A stretch of DNA of 64,000 nt, from positions 124,001-188,000 of the forward strand of contig NZ_JAJQXW010000005.1 of the NCBI RefSeq assembly GCF_021246445.1. The letters are read 5' to 3'. How positions within the stretch are numbered: position 1 is the first letter of the stretch; each line of letters begins with the position of its first letter. Positions 26,252 through 34,236 of the stretch are shown piece after piece. Source of the stretch: Rhabdothermincola salaria (GTDB taxonomy: Bacteria; Actinomycetota; Acidimicrobiia; Acidimicrobiales; Acidimicrobilacustridaceae). Below the pieces are notes generated by a model. It did not search any database. It had not been told where the DNA came from and was given only the letters and a program-made list of their open reading frames with translations. The translations under genes were made by a program, and so were the position numbers.

Positions 26252-27241
26252 TCAGCACGGCTCAGGGAACCGCAGCACGAGCTTGCCCACCGCCTCGCCG
26301 GCGTCCACCGTCTCGAGCGCGTCGGGCAGATCGTCGAAGGCCACCGCGGTGGTGGCGTCGCGGAGGCGGCCATCGGCGCGGAGAGCAAGGAGCGCCTCGT
26401 GGTCGGCCTCGTTCTCGGCCCGGGGGAGCCCGCCGGCGAACACGCCGACGAGCGAGACGTTGCGACGAACCAGCTCGGCGGTGTCGGGCCGCACCCAGGC
26501 GCCGCTGGCGAAGCCGACGGCGAGGAGCCGGCCTCCAGGGGCGAGGCCGCGCACGGTGGCGTCGGCCGCGGGCCCGCCGACCGGGTCGTAGACCACGTCG
26601 ACGCCGGCGCCACCGGTGGTGTCGAGCGCCGCGGCGGGCACGTCGTGGGTGGTGCGGTCGATGACGGTGTGGGCGCCCAGACGGCGACAGAGTTCGGCCT
26701 TCTCCGGGCCGGAGACCACCGCGAGCACCTCGGCGCCGAGCGCCCGGCCCAGAGAGACGGCGGCGGCGCCGGACCCGCCGGCGGCACCGAGCACGAGCAG
26801 CCGCTCGCCAGGCTCGAGGTGGCCGCGACGGACGAGGCCGATCCAGGCGGTGGAGTAGCCGATGCGGAAGGCGGCGGCTTCCGCGTCGCCCATGTCGTCG
26901 GGCACCCGGTAGGCGGTGTCGGCCCGGGCGATGGTGGCTTCGGCGAAGCCGCCTCGACCGTCGTAGAAGTTGGTGACCACCATCAGGCGACTGCCGACCA
27001 GGGCGGGATCGACCCCCTCGCCCACCGCGTCGACCGTGCCGCAGACCTCCTGGCCGGCGACGAAGGGCAGCTCGGGTCGGAAGGCGTAGGTGCCGTGGCA
27101 CAGGAAGGCGTCGGGCCGTCCGATGGCCGCGGCGTGCACCCGCAGGCGGAGCTCACCGGCCCCGGGAGTGGGCTCGTCGACGTCGGTGAGACGGAGGGCC
27201 TCACGAGGGGCGGCGTTGCGGTGGACCTGCCAGGCACGCAT
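26252..27241 (-). CDS. NADPH:quinone oxidoreductase-like MDR protein
   Basis: A 329-residue medium-chain dehydrogenase/reductase without the structural or catalytic zinc ligands, i.e. quinone-oxidoreductase type. Features are VHAAAIGRPDAFLCHG, FVAGQEVCGTVDAVGEGVDP, the NADPH Rossmann motif LVLGAAGGSGAAAVSLGRALGA and GVDVVYDPVGGPAADATVRGLAPGGRLLAVGFASG. The start is ATG 27241 (MRAWQV); the longer open frame upstream is antisense of the tRNA gene and must not be included. Divergent from the tRNA. Confidence 0.88.
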   Translation of the reverse strand: MRAWQVHRNAAPREALRLTDVDEPTPGAGELRLRVHAAAIGRPDAFLCHGTYAFRPELPFVAGQEVCGTVDAVGEGVDPALVGSRLMVVTNFYDGRGGFAEATIARADTAYRVPDDMGDAEAAAFRIGYSTAWIGLVRRGHLEPGERLLVLGAAGGSGAAAVSLGRALGAEVLAVVSGPEKAELCRRLGAHTVIDRTTHDVPAAALDTTGGAGVDVVYDPVGGPAADATVRGLAPGGRLLAVGFASGAWVRPDTAELVRRNVSLVGVFAGGLPRAENEADHEALLALRADGRLRDATTAVAFDDLPDALETVDAGEAVGKLVLRFPEPC

Positions 27242-27306
27242 GCGGACGGACGCTACCGGGGTCGCCGGTCGTGAGGTCGGGTGACGGCTGGGTCGGCGCT
27301 GTCGGG

Positions 27307-27336
27307 TTGGCGATCGTTCGGCGTCCCCGGTAGATT
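27307..27336 (+). promoter_or_regulatory. Candidate promoter of the initiator tRNA gene
   Basis: TTGGCG (27307-27312), an 18-bp spacer and TAGATT (27331-27336) give a fair sigma-70 type -35/-10 pair ending 11 bases before the mature tRNA 5' end. Confidence 0.45.
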
Positions 27337-27347
27337 CATCCGCACGC

Positions 27348-27426
<79 letters not shown>

Positions 27427-27439
27427 GAAACAGCAGGTC

Positions 27440-27465
27440 AGGGCCCATCCGAGAGGATGGGCCCT
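27440..27465 (+). terminator. Terminator of tRNA-fMet supplied by the island
   Basis: AGGGCCCATCC and GGATGGGCCCT form an 11-bp perfect stem with loop GAGA, 15 bases after the tRNA. It replaces the chromosomal hairpin now found after attR. Confidence 0.85.
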
Positions 27466-27482
27466 CGCCGTTTCCGGACCGA

Positions 27483-27503
27483 CTTCTAACGGATCTTCTA
27501 ACG
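27483..27503 (+). repeat. Candidate integrase arm sites, left copy
   Basis: A 21-bp element holding two direct copies of CTTCTAACG 12 bp apart, found again perfectly at 44012-44032 in the same orientation. A third, diverged copy (CTCTCAACG) starts at 27512. Position 57 bp inside attL suits arm-type binding by the integrase. Confidence 0.7.
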
Positions 27504-27657
27504 GGTTGCGGCTCTCAACGGGTTCCCTGCAGCCAGGACACGAACCCAAGGCCCGTGCCCGTGTCCGTCGATCGGGGGTCAGGATCCGTCCAACGCCCTC
27601 CGCGGTCGATCAAACTCGCATCGGCGATGATCGAGCCGATGGCGGAAGGCGACTGGC

Positions 27658-29265
27658 GTGCGCATCAGCAGGCTGACGGTTTGCAATCACTTGGCGGTAC
27701 CTGAGATTGACATCGAGGTGCGAGAGCACCTCGTGCTCGTAGGTCCCAACGAGTCTGGCAAGACCTCATTGTTGAGGCTTCTGGATGGGATGCTGTGCGG
27801 GTCCCTTGGCAGGCTCTACGGCCTCATTGACGTCGGGGACCTACGAGACCCGAGCCGACCGATGACCTGCGAGATTGAGTTCAGGGACTTCACTGAGGAC
27901 GAGAAGGCATCCTTGCCGGAGCAGATCGAGGTGCTCCCCGACAGCGCTCAGAGATTGCGCCTACTGCTGCGTGCAACTCCGGATCCCGCTGGTGACGAAG
28001 TCGCCCTGGAAAGGGTGTTCATCAAGCCGGGTCTTGCGATTGCCGCTACTGCAGCGCACCTCGAATGCGTCGGTTGGACGCTCCTGCCTGCTGGAAGATC
28101 CCCCGATCGGGAGCTGGGGGCAGGGCGACGTAGCGCCATTGGTGGACTTCTCGGCTCCGTGGACCTCGGAGCTTCGCTCTCAGAGATCGTGTCGGCGGTC
28201 GAGAACCTCCACGGCGTGGTCCATGACGCGCCTGCCTTGGTGAAACTCAGGGAGAGCCTGGCTTCCGCGCTCGGTGAACTGCTTCCGAGGGGTGTTGAGG
28301 CCGACGATCTCGTGCTCGAGCTTCCTCGCGCCGATGCCCACGCCCCACTCGCCGATGTCGACGTGAAGCTGAAGCACGGGACAGCGCCTCGTCCGCTCCG
28401 AGACCAATCGGACGGTGTCCGTGCCATGTCGACTGTCGCCATTCAACTTCTCGCAAGGGGTGGGGCCCGGATCATCGCTGTGGACGAACCTGAGATTCAT
28501 CTTCATCCACGCGCTCAGGCGCGAACAGGGTCGATGCTCCGCGACAAGGCCGGGCAGGCGGTCATTGCTACCCACGCTCCTGCTGTACTCACGCAGTTCT
28601 CCCCCATGCACGCTGTCGCGTTCGTTGGTGGCGCATGCCGGCAGCTCTCCGTCGAGCCGTTCCACGACGAACCGAAGGCGGCAGACCAGTGGTGGACGAC
28701 GCCGACGCTTGAGCCGCTCACCAGCCGGTGTGTGGTGCTCGTTGAAGGAGTCGCCGACCGAGTGATGGTCGAGGCATGCGCTATTGCACTTGGGTTCGAC
28801 TTCGATCGACTCGGCATTGTCGTTGCGGCCGTAAACGGCGCTGGCGGGTTCAAGATGGCCCTCCGGTTGTTCGGAGCCCAGGGCTTTGGCGTTCCGCTCG
28901 TCGGCCTGGTGGACCTGAGTGAAGCCGATGATGTGGCCAAGTACCTGGGAATCAATCGCTCGGAGGTGCCTGGAGCGGGATTCCTGATCTGCGACCCGGA
29001 CCTCGAGATGGAGTGCGTCCGGGGGTTGGGAGCGGAAGCCCACGCCAGACGCCTGATCGCGACGGGATTCTTCAAGGAGTCGGCTATCTGCGCTGGCAAC
29101 AGCGTGGCTGGTCTTGCCTCCCTCCAGAACGAGCCCTACGCCGCCTGGTGTCGCACTCGCAAGACCGAGGTCGCAGCGGCGCTAGCGTCCGAACTGACCA
29201 AGTCCGATGCATCGAGCCTTGAGGTCCTCGCCGCTGTCGTGGCCGATGCTGTGGCCAGGGTTTGA
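27658..29265 (+). CDS. gajA: Gabija-like GajA: OLD-family ATPase-TOPRIM nuclease
   Basis: A 535-residue protein with an N-terminal ABC/SMC-type ATPase and a C-terminal TOPRIM nuclease. Walker A is GPNESGKTS (29-37). Walker B with the family pattern is VDEPEIHLHP (275-284), followed by the ATHAP switch at 304-308. The TOPRIM glutamate lies in VLVEGVADR (E363), and VDLSEADD (418-425) supplies acidic metal ligands. OLD nuclease plus an adjacent UvrD-like helicase is the makeup of the Gabija anti-phage system; GajA cuts DNA and is held back by ATP. Start GTG 27658 has GGAAGG eight bases upstream. Base composition is lower in GC than the flanks. Slightly shorter than typical GajA (~580). Confidence 0.8.
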   Translation: MRISRLTVCNHLAVPEIDIEVREHLVLVGPNESGKTSLLRLLDGMLCGSLGRLYGLIDVGDLRDPSRPMTCEIEFRDFTEDEKASLPEQIEVLPDSAQRLRLLLRATPDPAGDEVALERVFIKPGLAIAATAAHLECVGWTLLPAGRSPDRELGAGRRSAIGGLLGSVDLGASLSEIVSAVENLHGVVHDAPALVKLRESLASALGELLPRGVEADDLVLELPRADAHAPLADVDVKLKHGTAPRPLRDQSDGVRAMSTVAIQLLARGGARIIAVDEPEIHLHPRAQARTGSMLRDKAGQAVIATHAPAVLTQFSPMHAVAFVGGACRQLSVEPFHDEPKAADQWWTTPTLEPLTSRCVVLVEGVADRVMVEACAIALGFDFDRLGIVVAAVNGAGGFKMALRLFGAQGFGVPLVGLVDLSEADDVAKYLGINRSEVPGAGFLICDPDLEMECVRGLGAEAHARRLIATGFFKESAICAGNSVAGLASLQNEPYAAWCRTRKTEVAAALASELTKSDASSLEVLAAVVADAVARV

Positions 29266-30914
29266 TGGCGACGGTCGTGGATCCACCGTGGTACGAGACT
29301 CACGAACTCAGCTCGGCGTTGGTTCTCGCGCCTCCAGGATGCGGCAAGACCGAGAGCCTCGCTCGATGGGTCGAGTCGCTTGTCGACCGCGGCCTGGTCA
29401 ATTCGCCTAAGCGCATCCTCGGCCTCACGTTCTCGAACAAGGCCAAGGCGAATCTTCGAGCTCGCTTGAAAGCCCACCTCGGTACCAGGTGGTACCGCCA
29501 TGCCCTCGTAACCAACTTCCACGGGCTGGCATACCGGGTCTATCAGCACCATGCGGGCGCAATCGGGCGTGTGCCGCTAGAGATAGCGCCTCAACGAGGG
29601 TGGCTCAAGGGCTTCACCAACGGGATCGTCAAGTCCACCGGATGTGACTCGGCTGAGCTCGCCTGTGTGCTTCGCTCCGCCAAGTGCGGACCGTTCGATG
29701 ACGAGCAGGTGTTGGCGCGGCTCGAGGCCGCCGGGCTGCACGCTGCGATGGAGTACGAAGCGGCGCTTCGGGCGCAGAACAGGGTGGACTTCGACGATGT
29801 GATTCGCTTGGGCCACCTGACGCTGGCCCACCCCGGGGTCCAGGACCTATATCAGTCGAGCTTCACAGCGGTCATCGTTGACGAGGTGCAGGACCTTTCT
29901 CTTGGCCAACTGGAACTGGCCCGCCGCATCGGTGGAGGGCGATCAGTGTACGCAGGCGACCTTGCGCAAGGGATCTACGGATTCGCAGGAGCGGAGCCAA
30001 TTGCCGTCCTTGAGAGCATCCGGGTCGAGGTGGACGCTGAGTATCGACTTGAGTCTTCCTATCGCTCATCGCCTGCAGTCCTGCGGGCCGTCAGCTCGGT
30101 GTCGAGGGAACTTGGAGGAGCAACCGTTCTCTCCGCCATCCCCGATGAGTGGAGCGATCGAGGGACCTTCAGGATTCTCCGCACGCGGCACGTGCTCGCC
30201 GAGGCTGAGGTTGTCTCGGAGCTGGTTGCCGGCTGGGTTAGGGCGTTCCCGGCTGACTCTGTAGCGGTCATCGCTCGCACGGCGTCGCGGCGGCGTGCCC
30301 TCGACCGGGCGATCGACGAGTCGGGTATCGCTGCGGAGATCTGGGACTTTCCTGCGCATCGCCCCCTCATTGCTGAGCTCTTGGCCCGTCACCTCGAGCT
30401 CGCCCTGCTCGTTGGGGATCCGCCCTTGGCATTGCAGGAGCTCTACAGCCGGTGCCTGGTGGACCTCGACGAACAGGACCTCGACGCCCTCGACGAGCTA
30501 CAGGAGGCTCTGGAGGCCATCGAAGAGCTGGTGGGGGAGGGGTACTCCCTGGCGGATGTGGTTTCGGGCATCCGGGTGTCCTCGGACCCCGATGCTCCGG
30601 TCGGCCCGGGTCTGCACCTCTTGAACGGGCATCTCGGCAAAGGTCAGCAGTTCGACCGGGTGGTGGTCCTGGGCTTGGAGGAGGCGATCCTCCCTCACTA
30701 TGCGGCGATGCTCGCTGAGCGATCTGGGGATCGTTCCCAGATCACCGAGGAACTCGCGGTCCTCCACGTGATGTTGTCGAGAGCTCGAGAGGATCTCGTC
30801 GTGACCGTTGCGGACGTCGTTCCGAAATGGAATGGGCAGGACATGGATCGGACACCAAGTCGCTTCTTGACGTTGTTGACGGCCGAGGCCGACGAGGTGC
30901 TTGATCGGCGTTAG
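29265..30914 (+). CDS. gajB: Gabija-like GajB: UvrD/PcrA-type helicase
   Basis: A 549-residue superfamily 1A helicase. Walker A is APPGCGKTE (22-30), motif Ia is LTFSNKAKANLRARL, motif II is VDEVQDLS (205-212), motif III is AGDLAQGIYGFAGA (230-243) and motif VI is EELAVLHVMLSRARED. Length matches GajB (~500) rather than full UvrD (~700), as the 2B domain is reduced. The ATG overlaps the gajA stop by one base (TGATG), giving strict coupling. In Gabija, GajB binds DNA ends and turns on GajA. It converges with the integrase gene, sharing four bases at the stops. Confidence 0.8.
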   Translation: MATVVDPPWYETHELSSALVLAPPGCGKTESLARWVESLVDRGLVNSPKRILGLTFSNKAKANLRARLKAHLGTRWYRHALVTNFHGLAYRVYQHHAGAIGRVPLEIAPQRGWLKGFTNGIVKSTGCDSAELACVLRSAKCGPFDDEQVLARLEAAGLHAAMEYEAALRAQNRVDFDDVIRLGHLTLAHPGVQDLYQSSFTAVIVDEVQDLSLGQLELARRIGGGRSVYAGDLAQGIYGFAGAEPIAVLESIRVEVDAEYRLESSYRSSPAVLRAVSSVSRELGGATVLSAIPDEWSDRGTFRILRTRHVLAEAEVVSELVAGWVRAFPADSVAVIARTASRRRALDRAIDESGIAAEIWDFPAHRPLIAELLARHLELALLVGDPPLALQELYSRCLVDLDEQDLDALDELQEALEAIEELVGEGYSLADVVSGIRVSSDPDAPVGPGLHLLNGHLGKGQQFDRVVVLGLEEAILPHYAAMLAERSGDRSQITEELAVLHVMLSRAREDLVVTVADVVPKWNGQDMDRTPSRFLTLLTAEADEVLDRR

Positions 30915-32068
30915 GTCGCTTTCTCGCTGAACATTGCCTCGCCGAATACCCGAGCGGCCTCGGCCTGCATGCCTGGGAGGACGTGCTGGTAGACGGTCAT
31001 GGTGAAGGCGGGGCTGCTGTGGCCGAGGCGTTCGCTGACGACCTTCACCGGGACGCCGGCCTTGAGCAGGATCGTTGCGTGGGTGTGGCGCAGGTCGTGG
31101 AGGCGGATCCTCGGCAGTGACGACTTGGCCAGGTGACGCTCGAAGCACTGGCTGACGTAGTCGGGGTGGATCGGCTCGCCGTCGGGGCGGGCGAACACGA
31201 AGCCGTCCTCGCTCCACCGTCGGCCGGTCAGCTGGTGCTCGGCGATCTGCGTCTTCCGCCACGCTCGTAGAACGTCGACTGTCCGAGCGTCGAGGTCGAC
31301 CATGCGGCGGCCGGTCTCGGTCTTCACGTCGCCGAGGCGCTTCTCGTAGGCGACGTTGGTGACGGCCTGGTGGACCGAGAGGCGGGCGGCGTCGAGGTCG
31401 ACGTCGCTCCACTGGAGCCCCAGTACCTCGCCACGGCGCATCCCGGTGTGGGCGGCGAGGTGGAACGCGGTGCCGAGCGGGTGGTCCTCGATCTCGGCGA
31501 GGAACTGGCGGAGCTGGGCGGCGTCCCACACCGTCATCGCCGAACGTCGACGCACCCGCGGCGGGTCGGCGAGGCCGGCCACGTTGCGCTGGACGGTGCC
31601 CTTGCGGCAGGCGTCGGCGAGCGCCTTGTGCAGCATGCCGTGGATGTTCCGCACGGTCTTGGGGGAGAGCCCTCCACCACCGCCGTTGAGCCGGCCCTCG
31701 GTGAGCAAGTCGGCGTAGAAGCCCTCGAGGTCCTCGGGGGTGAGGCGCTGCAGCGGGATCATCCCGATGCGGGGGAGCACGTGGGAGTTGATCGTCTGGC
31801 GGTACGAGGCGTAGGTGCTGTGGCCGACCTGGGTCTTGCGGACAGGGAGCCACCGCTCGACGAGGTAGTCACCGAGGGTGATCCGCTCGGGGGAGCGGTA
31901 GTCGCCGTCGTGCATCCGCTTCACGAGCTCGGTGAGCACCCGCTCGGCTTCTCGGCGGGTGGCGCCGCCCTGGTACCAGCGGCGGCGTTCTTTGCCGGTG
32001 GCCGGGTCGGTGCCCTCGTAGACGACGGCGTAGTAGCGGTTGCCCTTCTTGGCGACGTGGCCTCTCAC
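30911..32068 (-). CDS. int: Tyrosine-type site-specific integrase
   Basis: A 385-residue recombinase of the phage-integrase family. An N-terminal arm-binding-like domain (NRYYAVVYEGTDPATGKERRRWYQGGATRREAE) is followed by a SAM-like core-binding domain (LGDYLVERWLP...SYRQTINSHVLPRIG) and the catalytic domain. All active residues are present: R211 or R212 in HTGMRRGEVLGL, K249, H324 and R327 in HDLRHTH, H350 in LGHSS and nucleophile Y360 in TVYQHV. The start is GTG 32068 with AGGAGG just upstream. It should recombine the 48-bp att repeats at tRNA-fMet. It lies 3.5 kb inside attL rather than directly next to it, as the Gabija pair sits between. Confidence 0.93.
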   Translation of the reverse strand: MRGHVAKKGNRYYAVVYEGTDPATGKERRRWYQGGATRREAERVLTELVKRMHDGDYRSPERITLGDYLVERWLPVRKTQVGHSTYASYRQTINSHVLPRIGMIPLQRLTPEDLEGFYADLLTEGRLNGGGGGLSPKTVRNIHGMLHKALADACRKGTVQRNVAGLADPPRVRRRSAMTVWDAAQLRQFLAEIEDHPLGTAFHLAAHTGMRRGEVLGLQWSDVDLDAARLSVHQAVTNVAYEKRLGDVKTETGRRMVDLDARTVDVLRAWRKTQIAEHQLTGRRWSEDGFVFARPDGEPIHPDYVSQCFERHLAKSSLPRIRLHDLRHTHATILLKAGVPVKVVSERLGHSSPAFTMTVYQHVLPGMQAEAARVFGEAMFSEKAT

Positions 32069-32394
32069 GGCTCCTCCTGGCGTGCAGCCACGACCGGTCC
32101 GCTCGTCAGGGGACGACGGTCGAGGCGCCGACGTCGTCGAGGGCGTGCCTGGGCGAGGTCGGATCGGGTTGGAGGAGCACGTCGCACCGCAACCGGCCCG
32201 TGCTCGAGGCCGTCCACTTCGGCGGTGAGCCGATTGTGGCCCGGCATCTCGAGACGGTCCAGCGGCCACGGAGGCGGGGGAGTGGCCCACAGTCTCCGAA
32301 GGACGCGACGCCAGCGGCCGTGGGGAGTGGGATCAGGAGGGGAGGGCCGTCGAGCGCGTCGACGCCCGCCGTCACGGTCACCAGGAGGCCACCC
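32069..32394. promoter_or_regulatory. Divergent control region between integrase and excisionase-like gene
   Basis: 326 bp separate the two start codons. Ribosome binding sites are clear at both ends (AGGAGG before each GTG). No convincing gene or strong palindrome is visible; open frames here are long only because of high GC. It probably holds both promoters and the switch between integration and excision. Confidence 0.5.
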
Positions 32395-32730
32395 GTGGAG
32401 ACGCCCCAGCTGCTGCCGGACTTCCTCACCGTCGAAGAGGCCGCCCGGGTGCTGCGGATCGGCCGCACCGCGGCCTACGGGCTGACCCGGCAGTGGCGGG
32501 CAACCGCGGGCGCCGAGGGTCTCCCAGTCGTGCGCTTCGGTCGTCAGCTCCGCGTGCCACGGGCGGCGCTCGAGACCTACGCCGGTGGTCCGCTCACGGC
32601 GCCGCCGACCGGGCGCGTTGCGAACAAGGTCCATACCTCCAAGACCCACCCCGTGAAGGCCGTCGCGTCGCGCCGCTTGTCGAATCCCTCGATCAGCTGC
32701 GAGCAGCCTTCGCTGTTCGACGAAGCCTGA
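32395..32730 (+). CDS. HTH (excisionase/MerR-like) DNA-binding protein
   Basis: A 111-residue protein with an N-terminal winged-helix of the excisionase type: FLTVEEAARVLRIGRTAAYGLTRQWRATAG...LPVVRFGRQLRVPRAALETY. This is the HTH_17 pattern (TVEEAA.LL.I.R..AY...... G.....R.G...RVPR..L). A basic, Ser-rich tail follows. GTG 32395 has AGGAGG six bases upstream. Divergent placement next to the integrase supports a role as recombination directionality factor, or as a regulator of int. Confidence 0.75.
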   Translation: METPQLLPDFLTVEEAARVLRIGRTAAYGLTRQWRATAGAEGLPVVRFGRQLRVPRAALETYAGGPLTAPPTGRVANKVHTSKTHPVKAVASRRLSNPSISCEQPSLFDEA

Positions 32731-33003
32731 GCGCCGACGGAACTGCCGCTCGGGCCTGAGCTCGGGGCACATGCGCGTCTGACGTCGTAGATCGTCGCGG
32801 TCGTGATCGGGGCCGAGCCGCGCCGTGACCTCGTCGCGCCCCTGCCCGTCTTGAGACCCTTCACGGCCGTCGGCGGGACGCGGAGCGCCGGTGCGCTCTC
32901 GGCCCGCGAGACCTGTTTCGACGCGGCATCACCATGTCACCTACACAGATCATCACCGTCGGTGTGCACATGACTTTCGTCGCGTCCGCTTAGGCTGCCG
33001 TCC

Positions 33004-33372
33004 GTGTCGGAGGAGAGCGCGGAGGGCGATGGTTCTGCCCGTCGAGGGCGGCCCCGGAAGTGGGCGTCCGAGGCGGAACGTAAGCGTGCCTACCGGGCCC
33101 GTAAGGCCGACGAGCTGGCCGAGCCCGAGCGGCTTCGTGCTGAGCTTCGCGATGCCCGCTCCGAGGTCCGGCGCCTCGAGAAGGAGTGCGCACGGCGGGA
33201 GAGGCTCGTCGGCATGGCGGAGCGCCGGTTGGCGAAGGAGACCCGGGAGCGGAAGGAGCTGGAGGCGAAGATCGTCCAGCAGGACAACGTCGTCGCCTTC
33301 TGGGAGAACCGGGCCCGGATCGCCGAGCGACGGCTCTGGGATCTCCACCACCCCGGGGACTCATCCGAGTAG
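33004..33372 (+). CDS. Basic coiled-coil protein with AT-hook-like N-terminus
   Basis: A 122-residue, highly charged protein. RRGRPRKW (about residues 13-20) resembles an AT-hook minor-groove binding motif. The remainder is one long coiled coil rich in Arg/Glu/Leu (RAELRDARSEVRRLEKECARRERLVGMAERRLAKETRERKELEAKI is cut here only by short breaks). There is no catalytic motif. The GTG at 33004 is the only reasonable start. 273 bp of gene-free DNA precede it. It may be a nucleoid-associated or regulatory protein of the island; function unknown. Confidence 0.55.
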   Translation: MSEESAEGDGSARRGRPRKWASEAERKRAYRARKADELAEPERLRAELRDARSEVRRLEKECARRERLVGMAERRLAKETRERKELEAKIVQQDNVVAFWENRARIAERRLWDLHHPGDSSE

Positions 33373-33553
33373 GCGCAGGTCAGCCGGCCGTCGGGACCGA
33401 TACCGGGACCACTTCCGGGACCGAGATCTGGCCCAGGGGCGCAACGCAACGGTTGCCCGACCGGCGAAATCCGTCTGGAATCGTCTCGGCTAGGTTCGCA
33501 AGGGGAGGCGGGGACGGCCCGCATCTGGAAGGCATGGCCACCGTCAGGCGCTC

Positions 33554-34171
33554 GTGGTGGCGAGCTCGTACCGAAGGAGCTGTGTGGGGTTTCGAGAGGT
33601 CCCGGCTGCTGACCCAGACGATGTCATCCGTGGAACTGACCGGCGGCTCGTCGACTTCTGGAGGTGGGGCTACTCGGACCTCGTCTCCAACGACGTTCGC
33701 AGCGTCTTCGCCGAGTACCTCGTCGCCACCGCCCTCGGGGTGACCGATTCGACCCGGGTCTCGTGGGCGAAGTTCGACCTCACCTACCAAGGTCGTGGCA
33801 TCGAGGTGAAGGCCACAGGTGACCACCAGTCGTGGGGGGCCAGCGTGGGGCGTCCGAGACGGGTCTGGGGAATCGGGCCGACCCGTGGCTGGGATCCTGC
33901 GACCAACAGCTATGCCGATGAGGCTCGGAGATCAGCGTGCGCGTACGTGTTTGCCCACTGGCGCGGGGCCGATGATGCACCCCTCGGTCCGCTCGACGTC
34001 GGATCGTGGGTGTTCTACGTGGTGGCGACATCTGTCCTGGATGGGCGCTTTCGGGAGGCGAAGACTCTGTCGCTGAGTTCGGTCCAACGCCTCGTCGGAG
34101 AGGGACTCGCCGTGGCGTGCGGTCACGAGGATCTGCGAGAAGCCGTCGACGGGGTGCTCGGCCCCGGCTAG
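33554..34171 (+). CDS. Putative PD-(D/E)XK-fold protein
   Basis: A protein of up to 205 residues. FAEYLVATALG, then SWAKFDLTYQGRGIEVKATGDHQSW, shows the order Glu (E54), Asp (D75) and ExK (E84-V-K86), the pattern of PD-(D/E)XK nucleases. The later part (RSACAYVFAHWRGADD, GSWVFYVVATSVLD) fits the core strands. Start is uncertain: GTG 33554 is the longest option, and the conserved-looking part begins near residue 30. It lies 65 bp before hsdR in the same direction and may be cotranscribed. A DNA-cleaving defence role is inferred from fold and context. Confidence 0.55.
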   Translation: MVASSYRRSCVGFREVPAADPDDVIRGTDRRLVDFWRWGYSDLVSNDVRSVFAEYLVATALGVTDSTRVSWAKFDLTYQGRGIEVKATGDHQSWGASVGRPRRVWGIGPTRGWDPATNSYADEARRSACAYVFAHWRGADDAPLGPLDVGSWVFYVVATSVLDGRFREAKTLSLSSVQRLVGEGLAVACGHEDLREAVDGVLGPG

Positions 34172-34236
34172 CAGTCCCGATAGCCGCTGGTCGAGAGCCG
34201 GTGCCCTCGAGTCTTGCGTCGTAGGCTCGGATCTCG

